A DNA stretch of 64,000 nt. Origin: Actinomycetes bacterium. Lineage in GTDB: Bacteria > Actinomycetota > Coriobacteriia > Coriobacteriales > Eggerthellaceae. Where the stretch lies: assembly GCA_023460315.1 (NCBI GenBank), contig JAEWQO010000003.1, positions 70,173-134,172 on the forward strand, written 5' to 3'. Below, in pieces: positions 8,866-16,708 of this stretch. Made by a program: the position numbers and the translations under genes. Numbering within the stretch: position 1 is the first letter of the stretch; the number at the start of each line of letters is the position of its first letter. Under the pieces are notes generated by a model. The model saw only the letters and a list, made by a program, of their open reading frames with translations, was not told the DNA's origin and ran no database searches.

Positions 8866-9662
8866 AGCTCCTCCTTCAACGTGGATGTGTTAACGTGCGT
8901 TCTGATGGGGACGCCCCGATCCTGCAGAAGTCGGGACAGTTCGCAGGCAAACGGCACGTCGAGATTGAGACCTTCGAGTACGTCGGCATTGACGAGCACC
9001 TCGTCGGGGGTGCCGTCGCGCGCGACGCGCCCTGCATCAAGCACGATGACGCGGTCTGCCAGCGTTGCCTCGTCCATGAAGTGCGTGATCATGACCACGG
9101 TCATGCCCTGTTCGTGCAGCTCTCGGCAAATGCGGAGCAGCCCGTTGCGACCTCGCGGGTCCAGCATTGCCGTCGCTTCGTCGAGGATGAGGATGGAAGG
9201 ATCCATGGCCAGCACGCCGGCGATGGCGACGCGCTGCTTCTGACCTCCTGAGAGCGAGCTCGTCTCATGCTTGTCGAAACCCTGTAACCCGACGCTTGCC
9301 AAGGCATCGGACACCCGCCGCTGCAGTTCTTCGGATGGAATGCCCAGATTCTCGGGACCGAAGGCGATGTCGTTTTCGACGAGGCTTGCGACCAGCTGGT
9401 CGTCGGGATTCTGAAAGACCATGCCGGCATTGCTTCGAATGAAATACGTGGCCGACTCATCGGCGGTGTTGCGGCCCAGCACCGACACGGTTCCTTCGTC
9501 AGGAACGAGCAGCGCGTTGATATGCTTGGCGAGCGTCGATTTGCCCGAGCCGTTGCCGCCGAGGATGCAAACGAACTGCCCCTGTTCGATGGACAGTTCG
9601 ATGTCGTCGAGAACGAGAGTGCTCCCATCATAGGAGAAGGCGGTATGCGAGAATTCTATCAC
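8841..9662 (-). CDS. ecfA1: ECF transporter ATPase EcfA1
   Basis: A 273-residue ABC ATPase: Walker A GGNGSGKST, Q-loop FQNPDDQLV (the NPDDQ form is typical of EcfA1), signature LSGGQKQR, Walker B ILILDEATAMLDP and switch His in ITHFMDEA. It pairs with EcfA2 to form the asymmetric ATPase dimer of a group II-like ECF transporter. The start is GTG at 9662 with AAAGGAC upstream. It lies 57 bases after ribU in the same operon. Confidence 0.93.
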   Translation of the reverse strand: MIEFSHTAFSYDGSTLVLDDIELSIEQGQFVCILGGNGSGKSTLAKHINALLVPDEGTVSVLGRNTADESATYFIRSNAGMVFQNPDDQLVASLVENDIAFGPENLGIPSEELQRRVSDALASVGLQGFDKHETSSLSGGQKQRVAIAGVLAMDPSILILDEATAMLDPRGRNGLLRICRELHEQGMTVVMITHFMDEATLADRVIVLDAGRVARDGTPDEVLVNADVLEGLNLDVPFACELSRLLQDRGVPIRTHVNTSTLKEELCQLLLNA

Positions 9663-9719
9663 GCCAGTCCTTTCGGTTTGTCGGCGGAGAAGAGGGGTCT
9701 GGAACGGGAACGTGGGATG

Positions 9720-10328
9720 CTACCTTCCTTTGACCTGCTTCTTCTTTGGGGTCATGAGATTTGACACACTCTTGTACACGATGATGGTCAAAACGGCGTT
9801 CAGCGTGGCCTTCAGCAGGTTGAAGGGGGTCAGAATGGGGATGATCATGGAAATGACCGCCTCCAAGGGCACGCCGAGGTACAGAGGAGTGATAACCAGA
9901 TTCCCGAGAATTGCCATGACGGTGGAGGCGATGACGCCCAGCACCAAGCCAAGTATGGCACCTTTGAACGTGTGAAGCCGATGGTACACGATGGCTGCGG
10001 GAACAACGAAGCCGGTGACCACGAGGATGGTCATGATGGCACCTGAGAAATCTGCCAGCAGGATGCCGTGGATGACGGCACCGACGATGCCGACGGCCAA
10101 GCCCGCGCCCGGACCGAAGGCGAACCCGCACACCATGGCCGGCATGGCCGAGGCGTCGTATTTGAGCCATGCTACTCCGGGCAACAAGGGAAACTCGATA
10201 AACGACAGCAGCACGCCGATGGCGCACATGAGGGCCATCGTGACAAGCTGCCTCGTTCCCCATCGGTTCGTATTCGTGAAGGTGAGGTTGTCTGCGCCGT
10301 TCTCTTGGGGCGTGTGGGTGGCTTTCAT
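9720..10328 (-). CDS. ribU: Riboflavin ECF transporter substrate-binding (S) component RibU
   Basis: A 202-residue protein with about six TM helices. The segment IEFPLLPGVAWLKYDASAMPAMVCGFAFGPGAGL matches the RibU pattern of a FxxP loop followed by LKYD-S--PA---FxxGP. Its Arg/Thr-containing N-terminus (WGTRQLVTMALM) fits the helix that docks on EcfT. It imports riboflavin from outside the cell. The start at 10328 has AAGGGAG five bases upstream. An FMN riboswitch with a terminator-like hairpin lies immediately upstream, which independently identifies the substrate as riboflavin. Confidence 0.93.
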   Translation of the reverse strand: MKATHTPQENGADNLTFTNTNRWGTRQLVTMALMCAIGVLLSFIEFPLLPGVAWLKYDASAMPAMVCGFAFGPGAGLAVGIVGAVIHGILLADFSGAIMTILVVTGFVVPAAIVYHRLHTFKGAILGLVLGVIASTVMAILGNLVITPLYLGVPLEAVISMIIPILTPFNLLKATLNAVLTIIVYKSVSNLMTPKKKQVKGR

Positions 10329-10386
10329 GGAAACTCCCTTTCTTTCTGCAGGCCGCTGTTTGTTCGGGTCAAGTTTTCCGGCCTGG

Positions 10387-10425
10387 AAAGAAGACGAGCC
10401 CGTATGAATTCATTCCATACAGGCT
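10387..10425 (-). terminator. Terminator-like hairpin in the FMN riboswitch expression platform
   Basis: On the minus strand, AGCCTGTATG / CATACGGGCT form a ten-pair stem (one G-U) over a nine-base loop, followed by a pyrimidine tail CGTCTTCTTT. It lies between the aptamer and ribU, where a regulated terminator is expected. Confidence 0.6.
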
Positions 10426-10470
10426 TCGTGGGGTCCATGAATGCACGCATTGGCGCTTTCACATGGATCT

Positions 10471-10659
10471 CTGCCTCTTCCATCCGGACTGTGACCGTTG
10501 GTCCCGGAATCTAACCGGGTCAACCCGAGGACGGGCACCACTGTCTTTCGACAGATGAGAGCACGCCGCACAGGCTCGCGGACTTGCGGTCTGCCGGACG
10601 CCCTTGCGTCCAACTTCCGCTTACCGCCAGTGAGGAGTTTCACCTCGCCCTGAAACAGA
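10471..10659 (-). ncRNA. FMN riboswitch (RFN element)
   Basis: The minus strand shows the conserved blocks of the FMN aptamer in order: AGGGCGAGGTGAAACTCC, TGGCGGTAAG, GACCGCAAGTCCGCGAGC, GGTTAGATTCCGGGACC, AACGGTCACAGTCCGGATGG and AAGAGG. The ends pair as P1 (CTGTTTC with GAGGCAG). It precedes ribU-ecfA1A2T, so FMN should shut off riboflavin uptake. A good promoter lies directly upstream. Confidence 0.95.
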
Positions 10660-10673
10660 ATTCATTGGCGCAT

Positions 10674-10702
10674 ATTGTAGCGATACAGAGGGCGGAGCGC
10701 AA
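10674..10702 (-). promoter_or_regulatory. Sigma70-type promoter of the ribU operon
   Basis: Minus strand: TTGCGC (10702-10697), a 17-base spacer, then TACAAT (10679-10674). Transcription would begin just before the FMN aptamer. Confidence 0.8.
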
Positions 10703-10709
10703 GCGTGGG

Positions 10710-11341
10710 GATCATAGGCCAGCGGCAACGTGGAGGGGAGGGGTTGGTTGAGGTTTGACTAGAGAGGTTGTTGAATCAGGTTGGTGATGTAGATCGCCAG
10801 ATGAGAGACCGATAGTCTGATCCGATCGATGCAAATTGCTGAAACCCGGTATGGCTTGCAAAACAGGCTGCAGGGTGGATGACGGCCTTGGCGGTCGGAA
10901 GCGGTTGACGGGATGTGCTGCCATATGCGCGCAAAGCATAGGCAATAAGCACAAAACCGCCGATTATTGCGCTTTGGGACTGTTTGAGGTCAATCTCGAG
11001 AGGAGACCTTCCTCTGCTGCATCACGAAATGCCTGATCGTGGTACGGGAGAAAATGCTTGTTCTCTCCGACGCAGGCCTCTCGGCCCCCTTCGTGCACTA
11101 ATCGATGATAAAAGAATTCGGTGTGCAACGGCTGGATGCTCAGGCATTTTGCACTTTTCAGAGGGCCGCTCGCTGATTTATTGACAGATTCTGCAGGTTG
11201 TGGGGATGGCGCCCCTTATAATCCTTTACTTTAGCGCGCGAAAGCGTTTCTGCCGAAACGGATTGCCTTTCTGCCACTCGGTCTCGGCAGCAGCTCTTTC
11301 GTCATGTCTGGGAAACCCGTCAGAAGAAAGAGGAACTTTCT
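10710..11341 (+). other. Long untranslated region upstream of the AGCS symporter
   Basis: About 630 bases without a credible gene. Visible structures are an interrupted hairpin at 10932-10976 (CAAAGC..CAATAA / TTATTG.GCTTTG), a small hairpin with T-tract at 11123-11158 (GTGCAA / TTGCAC then TTTT), and a perfect -10 box TATAAT at 11217-11222 lacking a well-spaced -35 (TTGACA lies 30 bases away). I looked for a glycine riboswitch, common upstream of AGCS genes, and did not find its conserved blocks. Confidence 0.45.
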
Positions 11342-12757
11342 ATGGACATCGTCCAGATCATCCACGACATCGATGCCTTCGTCTGGGGGCCTCCGATGCT
11401 CGTGATCCTGTTGGGCTCGCATCTGTTCCTGACTTTTCGGACAGGAATCATTCAGCGAAAGCTGCCCACTGCCATCAAGCTTTCGGTCACTAAAGATCCA
11501 GGGGCGCAAGGCGATATCAGCCAGTTCGGCGCGCTTGCCACGGCTCTTTCGGCCACGATTGGCACGGGCAACATTGTCGGTGTCGGCACGGCAATCTTTG
11601 CGGGCGGTCCGGGTGCCGTGTTTTGGATGTGGCTCACGGGCGTGTTTGGCATTGCAACGAAGTATGCGGAAACGTATGCGGGCGTGAAGTATCGCGTGAA
11701 GGACCATAAGGGGAATATGCTCGGTGGCGCCATGTATGCATGGAGGCGCGCTTTTCAAAAGGACGGCAAGACTCCTTGGTGGGGCATGCTCGGAGCGGGC
11801 GCCTTCGCCCTCTTCGCAGCAATTGCCTCATTCGGCATTGGGTCGGCTGTGCAGGCGAGCGCGCTGACGGACGTTCTCGTTTCGAACATTCCCGGCATCC
11901 CTCCTTGGAGCATTGGGCTGGCTGTCGTGGTTTTGGTGTCCGTCGTCATCTTTGGCGGGGTGAAGTCCATCTCGCGAGTATGCGAGAAGCTCGTCCCGTT
12001 CATGGCTCTTGCCTATGCGCTCGGCTGCCTGGTGATCATCGGCATCAACGGGGCCTATGTGGGAGATACGATCGTCCTGATAGTCGAGAGCGCCTTCACG
12101 CCCAAAGCGGCCTTTGGCGGTGCGATCGGCAGTGGGTTGATGGCCGCATTGCAGTTTGGAGCCGCACGCGGCCTGTTTTCCAACGAGTCAGGCATGGGAT
12201 CTGCTCCTATTGTGGCAGCGGCAGCCACGACGCGCAATCCAGCGCGTCAGGCGCTCGTGTCCATGACCGGCACGTTTTGGGACACGGTCGTCGTGTGCGC
12301 GCTGACCGGCATCGTGCTGGTGTCGACGATGCTGGCGCACCCCGGCCTTCTGGAGACCGGCCAGGTTCAGGCTGGCGCTGACCTGACCAGTGCGGCCTTT
12401 GCCTCGATCCCTTACATTGGCACACCTATCCTGGTGTTCGGCATGGTTCTCTTCTCGTATTCCACAATCTTGGGGTGGTCCTATTACGGCAATCGCTGTG
12501 TCACCTACCTGTTTGGCAAGCGTGCAATCCGGCCGTATCAGGTGCTCTACGTCGCGGTTGCGTTCTTGGGGGCAGTCGGCATTGGAGATCTGGTGTGGAC
12601 CATTTCCGACATCACCAACGCTTTCATGGCGCTGCCAAACATCATCATGGTTCTCCTGCTGTCGGGAATGATTGCCCATGAGACCAAGCACTATGTTTGG
12701 GACCAGAACCTTGATGAGATTGACGACACGCCGATTCCGCTGCTCGAGTCGAAGTAG
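11342..12757 (+). CDS. Sodium:alanine/glycine symporter (AGCS family)
   Basis: A 471-residue membrane protein with about 11 TM helices. It carries the AGCS signatures ALSATIGTGNIVGVGTAIFAGGPGAVFWMW near residues 60-95 and GAARGLFSNESGMGSAPIVAAAA near 260. Members couple sodium entry to uptake of alanine, glycine or related amino acids. The start at 11342 follows AAGAGGAAC. It stands alone with a terminator after it. The substrate (alanine versus glycine) cannot be assigned from sequence. Confidence 0.93.
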   Translation: MDIVQIIHDIDAFVWGPPMLVILLGSHLFLTFRTGIIQRKLPTAIKLSVTKDPGAQGDISQFGALATALSATIGTGNIVGVGTAIFAGGPGAVFWMWLTGVFGIATKYAETYAGVKYRVKDHKGNMLGGAMYAWRRAFQKDGKTPWWGMLGAGAFALFAAIASFGIGSAVQASALTDVLVSNIPGIPPWSIGLAVVVLVSVVIFGGVKSISRVCEKLVPFMALAYALGCLVIIGINGAYVGDTIVLIVESAFTPKAAFGGAIGSGLMAALQFGAARGLFSNESGMGSAPIVAAAATTRNPARQALVSMTGTFWDTVVVCALTGIVLVSTMLAHPGLLETGQVQAGADLTSAAFASIPYIGTPILVFGMVLFSYSTILGWSYYGNRCVTYLFGKRAIRPYQVLYVAVAFLGAVGIGDLVWTISDITNAFMALPNIIMVLLLSGMIAHETKHYVWDQNLDEIDDTPIPLLESK

Positions 12758-12761
12758 GCAA

Positions 12762-12804
12762 GCATGGTCCCTGCGATCCTCGGGTTGCGGGAACCGTGCC
12801 TTTT
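12762..12804 (+). terminator. Rho-independent terminator after the AGCS symporter
   Basis: Arms GCATGGTCCCTGC (12762-12774) and GCGGGAACCGTGC (12787-12799) pair with mostly Watson-Crick plus G-U pairs, followed by CTTTT. Confidence 0.7.
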
Positions 12805-12816
12805 GGGTGATGCAGG

Positions 12817-14067
12817 CTAAAAGCTTTGCCTCACAAGGGGAATGGTCTGCTCGATTGCCTTTACCGCCCGGTCGATTTCTTCCCTCGTGTTGTAGAAGGC
12901 TACCGACAGCCGTGTGGCGGTTTCGATGCCCAGCACGCCGTGCAAGAAGGGCTGCGCGCAGCTGTTGCCCGATCTGAGCGCGATGCCTTTTTGGTCGAGC
13001 ATGATGCAGAGGTCGAGAGGGTGCACGCCGTCCACGCTGAAAGAAAGGCAACCGCTGCGCCTGTTTGGAGTTCCGAGGATCTGAAGGCCCTCAAGAGCCA
13101 GGAGGAGGCGCTCGGCGTGGGCGAGGAGCTCGTCTTCGTACACTCGGATGGCTTCGCGATTGCAGGAAGTCAGGTAATCCATGGCATGCCCGAGCATGAT
13201 GGCTCCGACATAGTTGGGGGTGCCTGCCTCAAGCCTCAAGGGGACGGGCTGCAAAGTTGTTTCTTCTTTGCGGACGACATCGACCATTTCGCCGCCGTAT
13301 TCGGCGGGTTCAAGCAGGTCGAGTGCTTCGGGCGTGCCATAGAGCACCCCGATGCCCGTGGGCGCCATCATCTTGTGTCCCGAAAAGCAAAGATAGTCAC
13401 ATCCCACATCCTGCACATCCATGAGCACATGGCGCATCGCTTGGGCGCCATCGAGCAGGCACAGCGCATCGGCATCATGGGCGATTCTCACGATGTCGCG
13501 GAAAGGCGTGACGGCACCGGTGACGTTCGAACAGCAGGTGGCGGCCACGATGGTGGCTCCCTCTGCGCAGCGTGCGAGATCCTCGAGGTCGATGTCGCCG
13601 GCTTCATCGAGTCTTGCCACCCGGAATGTCGCGCCTGAGCGCTCGCAGACTTTCTGCCAAGGGACGTAATTCGAATGGTGCTCCAAAGCGGTTGTCACCA
13701 CTTTGTCTCCTGCCTTCAGCCGTCTGGACAGGCCCGAGGCAACCATGTTTATCGAATTGGTGGTGCCCTTGGTAAAAACGATGCAGTCAGGATCGGGCGC
13801 GTTCACGAATGCTGCCGCTTTGGCGCGGGCGTGCTCATAGGCCGTTGTCGATAGAGACGAGAGGTGGTGGAGTCCCCGGTGGACGTTGGCATTTGCGGTC
13901 GCATAATGATCGACCAGGTGGTCCAGCACCGGTTTTGGGATCTGCGTGGTGGCGGCGTTGTCAAGATAACAGAGGGGGTAGGAGCCAACGCTCGTGTCGA
14001 GGATGGGGAAGTCGCGACGAATCGAGGAGACATCAAGGGCGCTGGGCATCGGCTTATCCTTTGGCAT
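12817..14067 (-). CDS. sufS: Cysteine desulfurase, SufS (group II) type
   Basis: A 416-residue PLP enzyme that removes sulfur from L-cysteine as an enzyme persulfide. PLP Lys is K232 in FSGHK; the catalytic cysteine is C370 in RSGNSCAQPF, in the short-loop context typical of SufS, which needs a SufE acceptor. The start at 14067 has GGGGAG five bases upstream and overlaps the end of the SufE-fusion gene by 14 bases, so they are coupled. No sufB, sufC or sufD is nearby, so this pair may serve a dedicated purpose linked to the upstream isomerase-like gene. Confidence 0.93.
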   Translation of the reverse strand: MPKDKPMPSALDVSSIRRDFPILDTSVGSYPLCYLDNAATTQIPKPVLDHLVDHYATANANVHRGLHHLSSLSTTAYEHARAKAAAFVNAPDPDCIVFTKGTTNSINMVASGLSRRLKAGDKVVTTALEHHSNYVPWQKVCERSGATFRVARLDEAGDIDLEDLARCAEGATIVAATCCSNVTGAVTPFRDIVRIAHDADALCLLDGAQAMRHVLMDVQDVGCDYLCFSGHKMMAPTGIGVLYGTPEALDLLEPAEYGGEMVDVVRKEETTLQPVPLRLEAGTPNYVGAIMLGHAMDYLTSCNREAIRVYEDELLAHAERLLLALEGLQILGTPNRRSGCLSFSVDGVHPLDLCIMLDQKGIALRSGNSCAQPFLHGVLGIETATRLSVAFYNTREEIDRAVKAIEQTIPLVRQSF

Positions 14068-14923
14068 GCTCGCGCTCCCCTTTTCTGCCTGAGCCCTTGT
14101 TGGAGACGAGATGGTAGAGTGCGCCTGACAGATGAGAAACGGTTTCCAGCCCGGCGGATTCTTCGGGAGACATCGTGACGCCGAGGGCCCGTTGCAGCGA
14201 GAGGGAAAGCAGCACCTTCTTGACGTCGGTGGAGCTCTGGTTCGTGCAGGTAGTTGATGCCTGCGCCAGCTTTACGCTCCGGTCGTTTTCGCGCAGTATC
14301 TTCTCGATGCTCGTTTCGGCGAGGTCGAGGATGACGTCGGATGTGCACTCTTCTCTGTCGAGCAGGAACTTGCATCGCACGTATTCGTGTACGGTCTCGT
14401 CAAACGCTTCTTCGGTTATGCCGGGCCTCTGCAGTGCGGCCACCGCCTTCTCCGCCTGGATTTCGGCTTGCTCCATTCTCTCCTTCAGGTGAGGCATGGC
14501 TGCTCCTTCCTCCGCGTTGGATCTGACGAACTCTTTAATGTGCGCTACGATCGACTTGATGCCCGTGACACGTTTGGAGTCGAACACCTGAGCAAGTTCC
14601 GTGCGCGCGATGAAGTCGACTTCGGTGGCGGCAACGACTGCGAGAGGCTGACCGTCAAACATCTTCCGCACTATCCCCAGAACCCCACGCACCATGAGCG
14701 TGTCGCTGTCTGCCTCGATGCTCAGATGACCGTCTTTCGCTTGGAGGTGAAGCCACACCCGCGACTGGCAGTCCCGCACCAAGGCCTCGTCGTTCTTTTG
14801 GGCCTCGGGCAACTCGGGGAACGTGCTCGCATATTCGATCAGACACGTGAACTGGTTGAGGGCGTCTCCTGCCTGGGCGAATTCGTCGACGATGGCGTTT
14901 TGGATGATGTGGGGGTCTTCCAT
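14054..14923 (-). CDS. SufE-like sulfur acceptor with unrecognised C-terminal extension
   Basis: A 289-residue protein, about twice the length of ordinary SufE (about 140). Residues 1-125 are SufE: the NQFTCLIEYASTFPELPEAQKND stretch, catalytic Cys52 in VRDCQSRVW, then the GVLGIVRKMFDGQP helix. Residues of about 130-289 form a mostly helical extension I do not recognise, with cysteines in YVRCKF, REEC and STTCTN. Its last 50 residues (KKVLLSLSLQRALGV...) loosely recall a carrier-protein helix pattern but lack the DSL serine. The start at 14923 has AGGAGA upstream. It takes persulfide sulfur from the coupled SufS. Confidence 0.8.
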   Translation of the reverse strand: MEDPHIIQNAIVDEFAQAGDALNQFTCLIEYASTFPELPEAQKNDEALVRDCQSRVWLHLQAKDGHLSIEADSDTLMVRGVLGIVRKMFDGQPLAVVAATEVDFIARTELAQVFDSKRVTGIKSIVAHIKEFVRSNAEEGAAMPHLKERMEQAEIQAEKAVAALQRPGITEEAFDETVHEYVRCKFLLDREECTSDVILDLAETSIEKILRENDRSVKLAQASTTCTNQSSTDVKKVLLSLSLQRALGVTMSPEESAGLETVSHLSGALYHLVSNKGSGRKGEREHAKG

Positions 14924-14955
14924 GGGCTCTCCTGGTGCCGAGGTGCGTCACGATG

Positions 14956-14981
14956 CGCCGCCGCCCGATGGGGCGGCGGCG
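14956..14981 (-). other. Intercistronic GC hairpin between isomerase-like gene and sufE fusion
   Basis: Perfect 11-base-pair stem (CGCCGCCGCCC / GGGCGGCGGCG) with a four-base loop and no T-tract on either side. It is more likely an RNA-stability or processing element, or a weak attenuator, than a full terminator. Confidence 0.55.
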
Positions 14982-15043
14982 TGGGCTTTCATGGCAAGGG
15001 GGCGTGAGGTCGGACGGATCGCTCGGCCTCTTGGCAAGGGGCC

Positions 15044-16591
15044 TTAAGCCTGTATGACCTCAAGTCCCAACAACTCGCCCAGCTCGATGATCTCGTCTTC
15101 GAAATCTCCGTATATAAGAGGCATGTGATTGCCAACGGCCGCCTGCTTCTTGAAGAAGTCCTTGCTGTCCTTCACCTGGAAGAACACGCCTTCTGAGCAG
15201 TTGGTGTCTTCGTAGCCGATGCCGTCGACCACCGTCCCCTTCGAGACGAACAGCTTCTCTACCGTCGGGTCGACGCGGCACATGGTGATGACTTGGCCGG
15301 CATCCTTGGCGAAATCATAGCGGATGGTGGCACCCCAGCCGCTATGGGCGAATTCGCGGATGGCATATTCGCGCACGGGCGCATCGAACGCGGTCCAGCG
15401 GCGATTCGGCACGGAATGGAAGGTGAGCACGACGTTTTCGAGCGTCTTGAGATCCACCATCTTCTGGTCGACGCTGTCCGGATTGAAGAACAGCGCCTTG
15501 GGAAGCGGTGCGCGGACGCCGTTGCGTATGGGACTGGTGAAGCAGTTCCCCATGTATGAGGGACGGCGGCCAATGGCCTGGAGCATGATCTTGGAAATGA
15601 CGGCTCCCAGATCATATTCGCAGGCAGAGGGCATTCCTTCCTCATTGTTGAGCGCATGGTTCAGACACATGGTGAACTGCTTTTCATTCAGACGGCGCGT
15701 TGCGCACAGATCGGGGCACGGAGCGGTGAAGCAGTTGCATTCGTAGGCATCCATGAATTTGTTGATGGCATAGCGGGCCTCGACCGACTTGCGCACCATC
15801 TCTTCGGTCATGTCGCATTCGACCGCACCCTCGATGAGATCCTTTGTCTGCTTCTCTATTTCCACCCGGTCTTCTTCGGTGAAATTAAGCCCTTTGCGTC
15901 CGGGGGTGCAATGGTTTTTCATGGGGTCGTCATAGCTGGTCTGGTCAAGCAGTTCATGAGCGCTCAGATAGCGAAAACGGGTGCCGAGCTTTGCGGTGAC
16001 CTTTTCGGGGTCGATGATGCTGTCAGGCGAACTGACCGAAACGGTCGAGACCATGCGGGTGGCGCACAGCACCTTTGCTTCGCGTAACGCCTTGCGGGCT
16101 CGGAGCACATTCATGTAGGCGGTGGCGTCTTCCCACGCCTCGAAAGAATAGAATTCCAGGCCGCGCGCCAGGAATTCCGCCGAGGTGATGGCCGATGCGC
16201 AACAGGCCTGCGTGATGGCGCAGGGCTTGTTGAATCTTTGGGCAAACTCGAGTGCCAGGTCGTACGGGCGGCTTGCGTATCCGATGTAGTACAGGTCAAC
16301 TTCTTCGCGGCCTTCTCCAAGCTTTTCCAGCATCTCGTCGGTCGTGAGGAAGTTCTCATCCCGCTGGACCTCGACCGGGTCAAGCAGATTGACGACATCA
16401 GCAGGCATGGCCTCTTGGAGCTCCCGGTACCAGCTCTTGAATTTTTCAGCGGCCATCATGAGGTCAAAGTCCTTTTCCAACTGCATGCCCTCGCCGAAGC
16501 GGCAAGGTCCTTCGAACTTGTACTCGTGGTAGAGCGTGAGGAACATCGGTTTCACATTGAGACGGACATCGTCAAGCTTCTTGATCGCCAT
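15044..16591 (-). CDS. FucI/AraA-like sugar-isomerase-fold protein with cysteine cluster
   Basis: A 515-residue cytoplasmic protein. The segment NHALNNEEGMPSACEYDLGAVISKIMLQAIGRRPSYMGN (about 311-349) resembles the core of L-fucose/L-arabinose isomerase-fold proteins, in which an acidic pair binds the catalytic metal. Unlike ordinary sugar isomerases it has C285-x-C287-x4-C292-x3-C296, which looks like a metal or Fe-S ligand set, and further Cys in QACCAS (130-131). Its reaction is unknown. The start at 16591 follows GAGGAG. It is upstream of the SufE/SufS pair on the same strand, downstream of the PucR regulator, and has its own promoter and palindrome. Confidence 0.6.
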   Translation of the reverse strand: MAIKKLDDVRLNVKPMFLTLYHEYKFEGPCRFGEGMQLEKDFDLMMAAEKFKSWYRELQEAMPADVVNLLDPVEVQRDENFLTTDEMLEKLGEGREEVDLYYIGYASRPYDLALEFAQRFNKPCAITQACCASAITSAEFLARGLEFYSFEAWEDATAYMNVLRARKALREAKVLCATRMVSTVSVSSPDSIIDPEKVTAKLGTRFRYLSAHELLDQTSYDDPMKNHCTPGRKGLNFTEEDRVEIEKQTKDLIEGAVECDMTEEMVRKSVEARYAINKFMDAYECNCFTAPCPDLCATRRLNEKQFTMCLNHALNNEEGMPSACEYDLGAVISKIMLQAIGRRPSYMGNCFTSPIRNGVRAPLPKALFFNPDSVDQKMVDLKTLENVVLTFHSVPNRRWTAFDAPVREYAIREFAHSGWGATIRYDFAKDAGQVITMCRVDPTVEKLFVSKGTVVDGIGYEDTNCSEGVFFQVKDSKDFFKKQAAVGNHMPLIYGDFEDEIIELGELLGLEVIQA

Positions 16592-16649
16592 GGGGCTTCC
16601 TCTCCTCTTCGGGACCCGTTTCCCGGATCCGGTCTTCTCCCTGTGCCCC

Positions 16650-16678
16650 AGTGTAGGTCCGCCTTGTCTCCGTCGTCA
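16650..16678 (-). promoter_or_regulatory. Candidate promoter of the isomerase-sufE-sufS unit
   Basis: Minus strand: TGACGA (16678-16673), a 17-base spacer, TACACT (16655-16650), about 60 bases before the isomerase start. The -35 is poor, as expected for an activated promoter. Confidence 0.5.
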
Positions 16679-16708
16679 TTGGCCGGGCGGACTACAATCT
16701 GCGAAACG

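Noticed and set aside
10980..11190. Glycine riboswitch upstream of the AGCS symporter
   Set aside because: GAGAGGAGACC-like text occurs, but the conserved aptamer blocks and tandem layout were not found.
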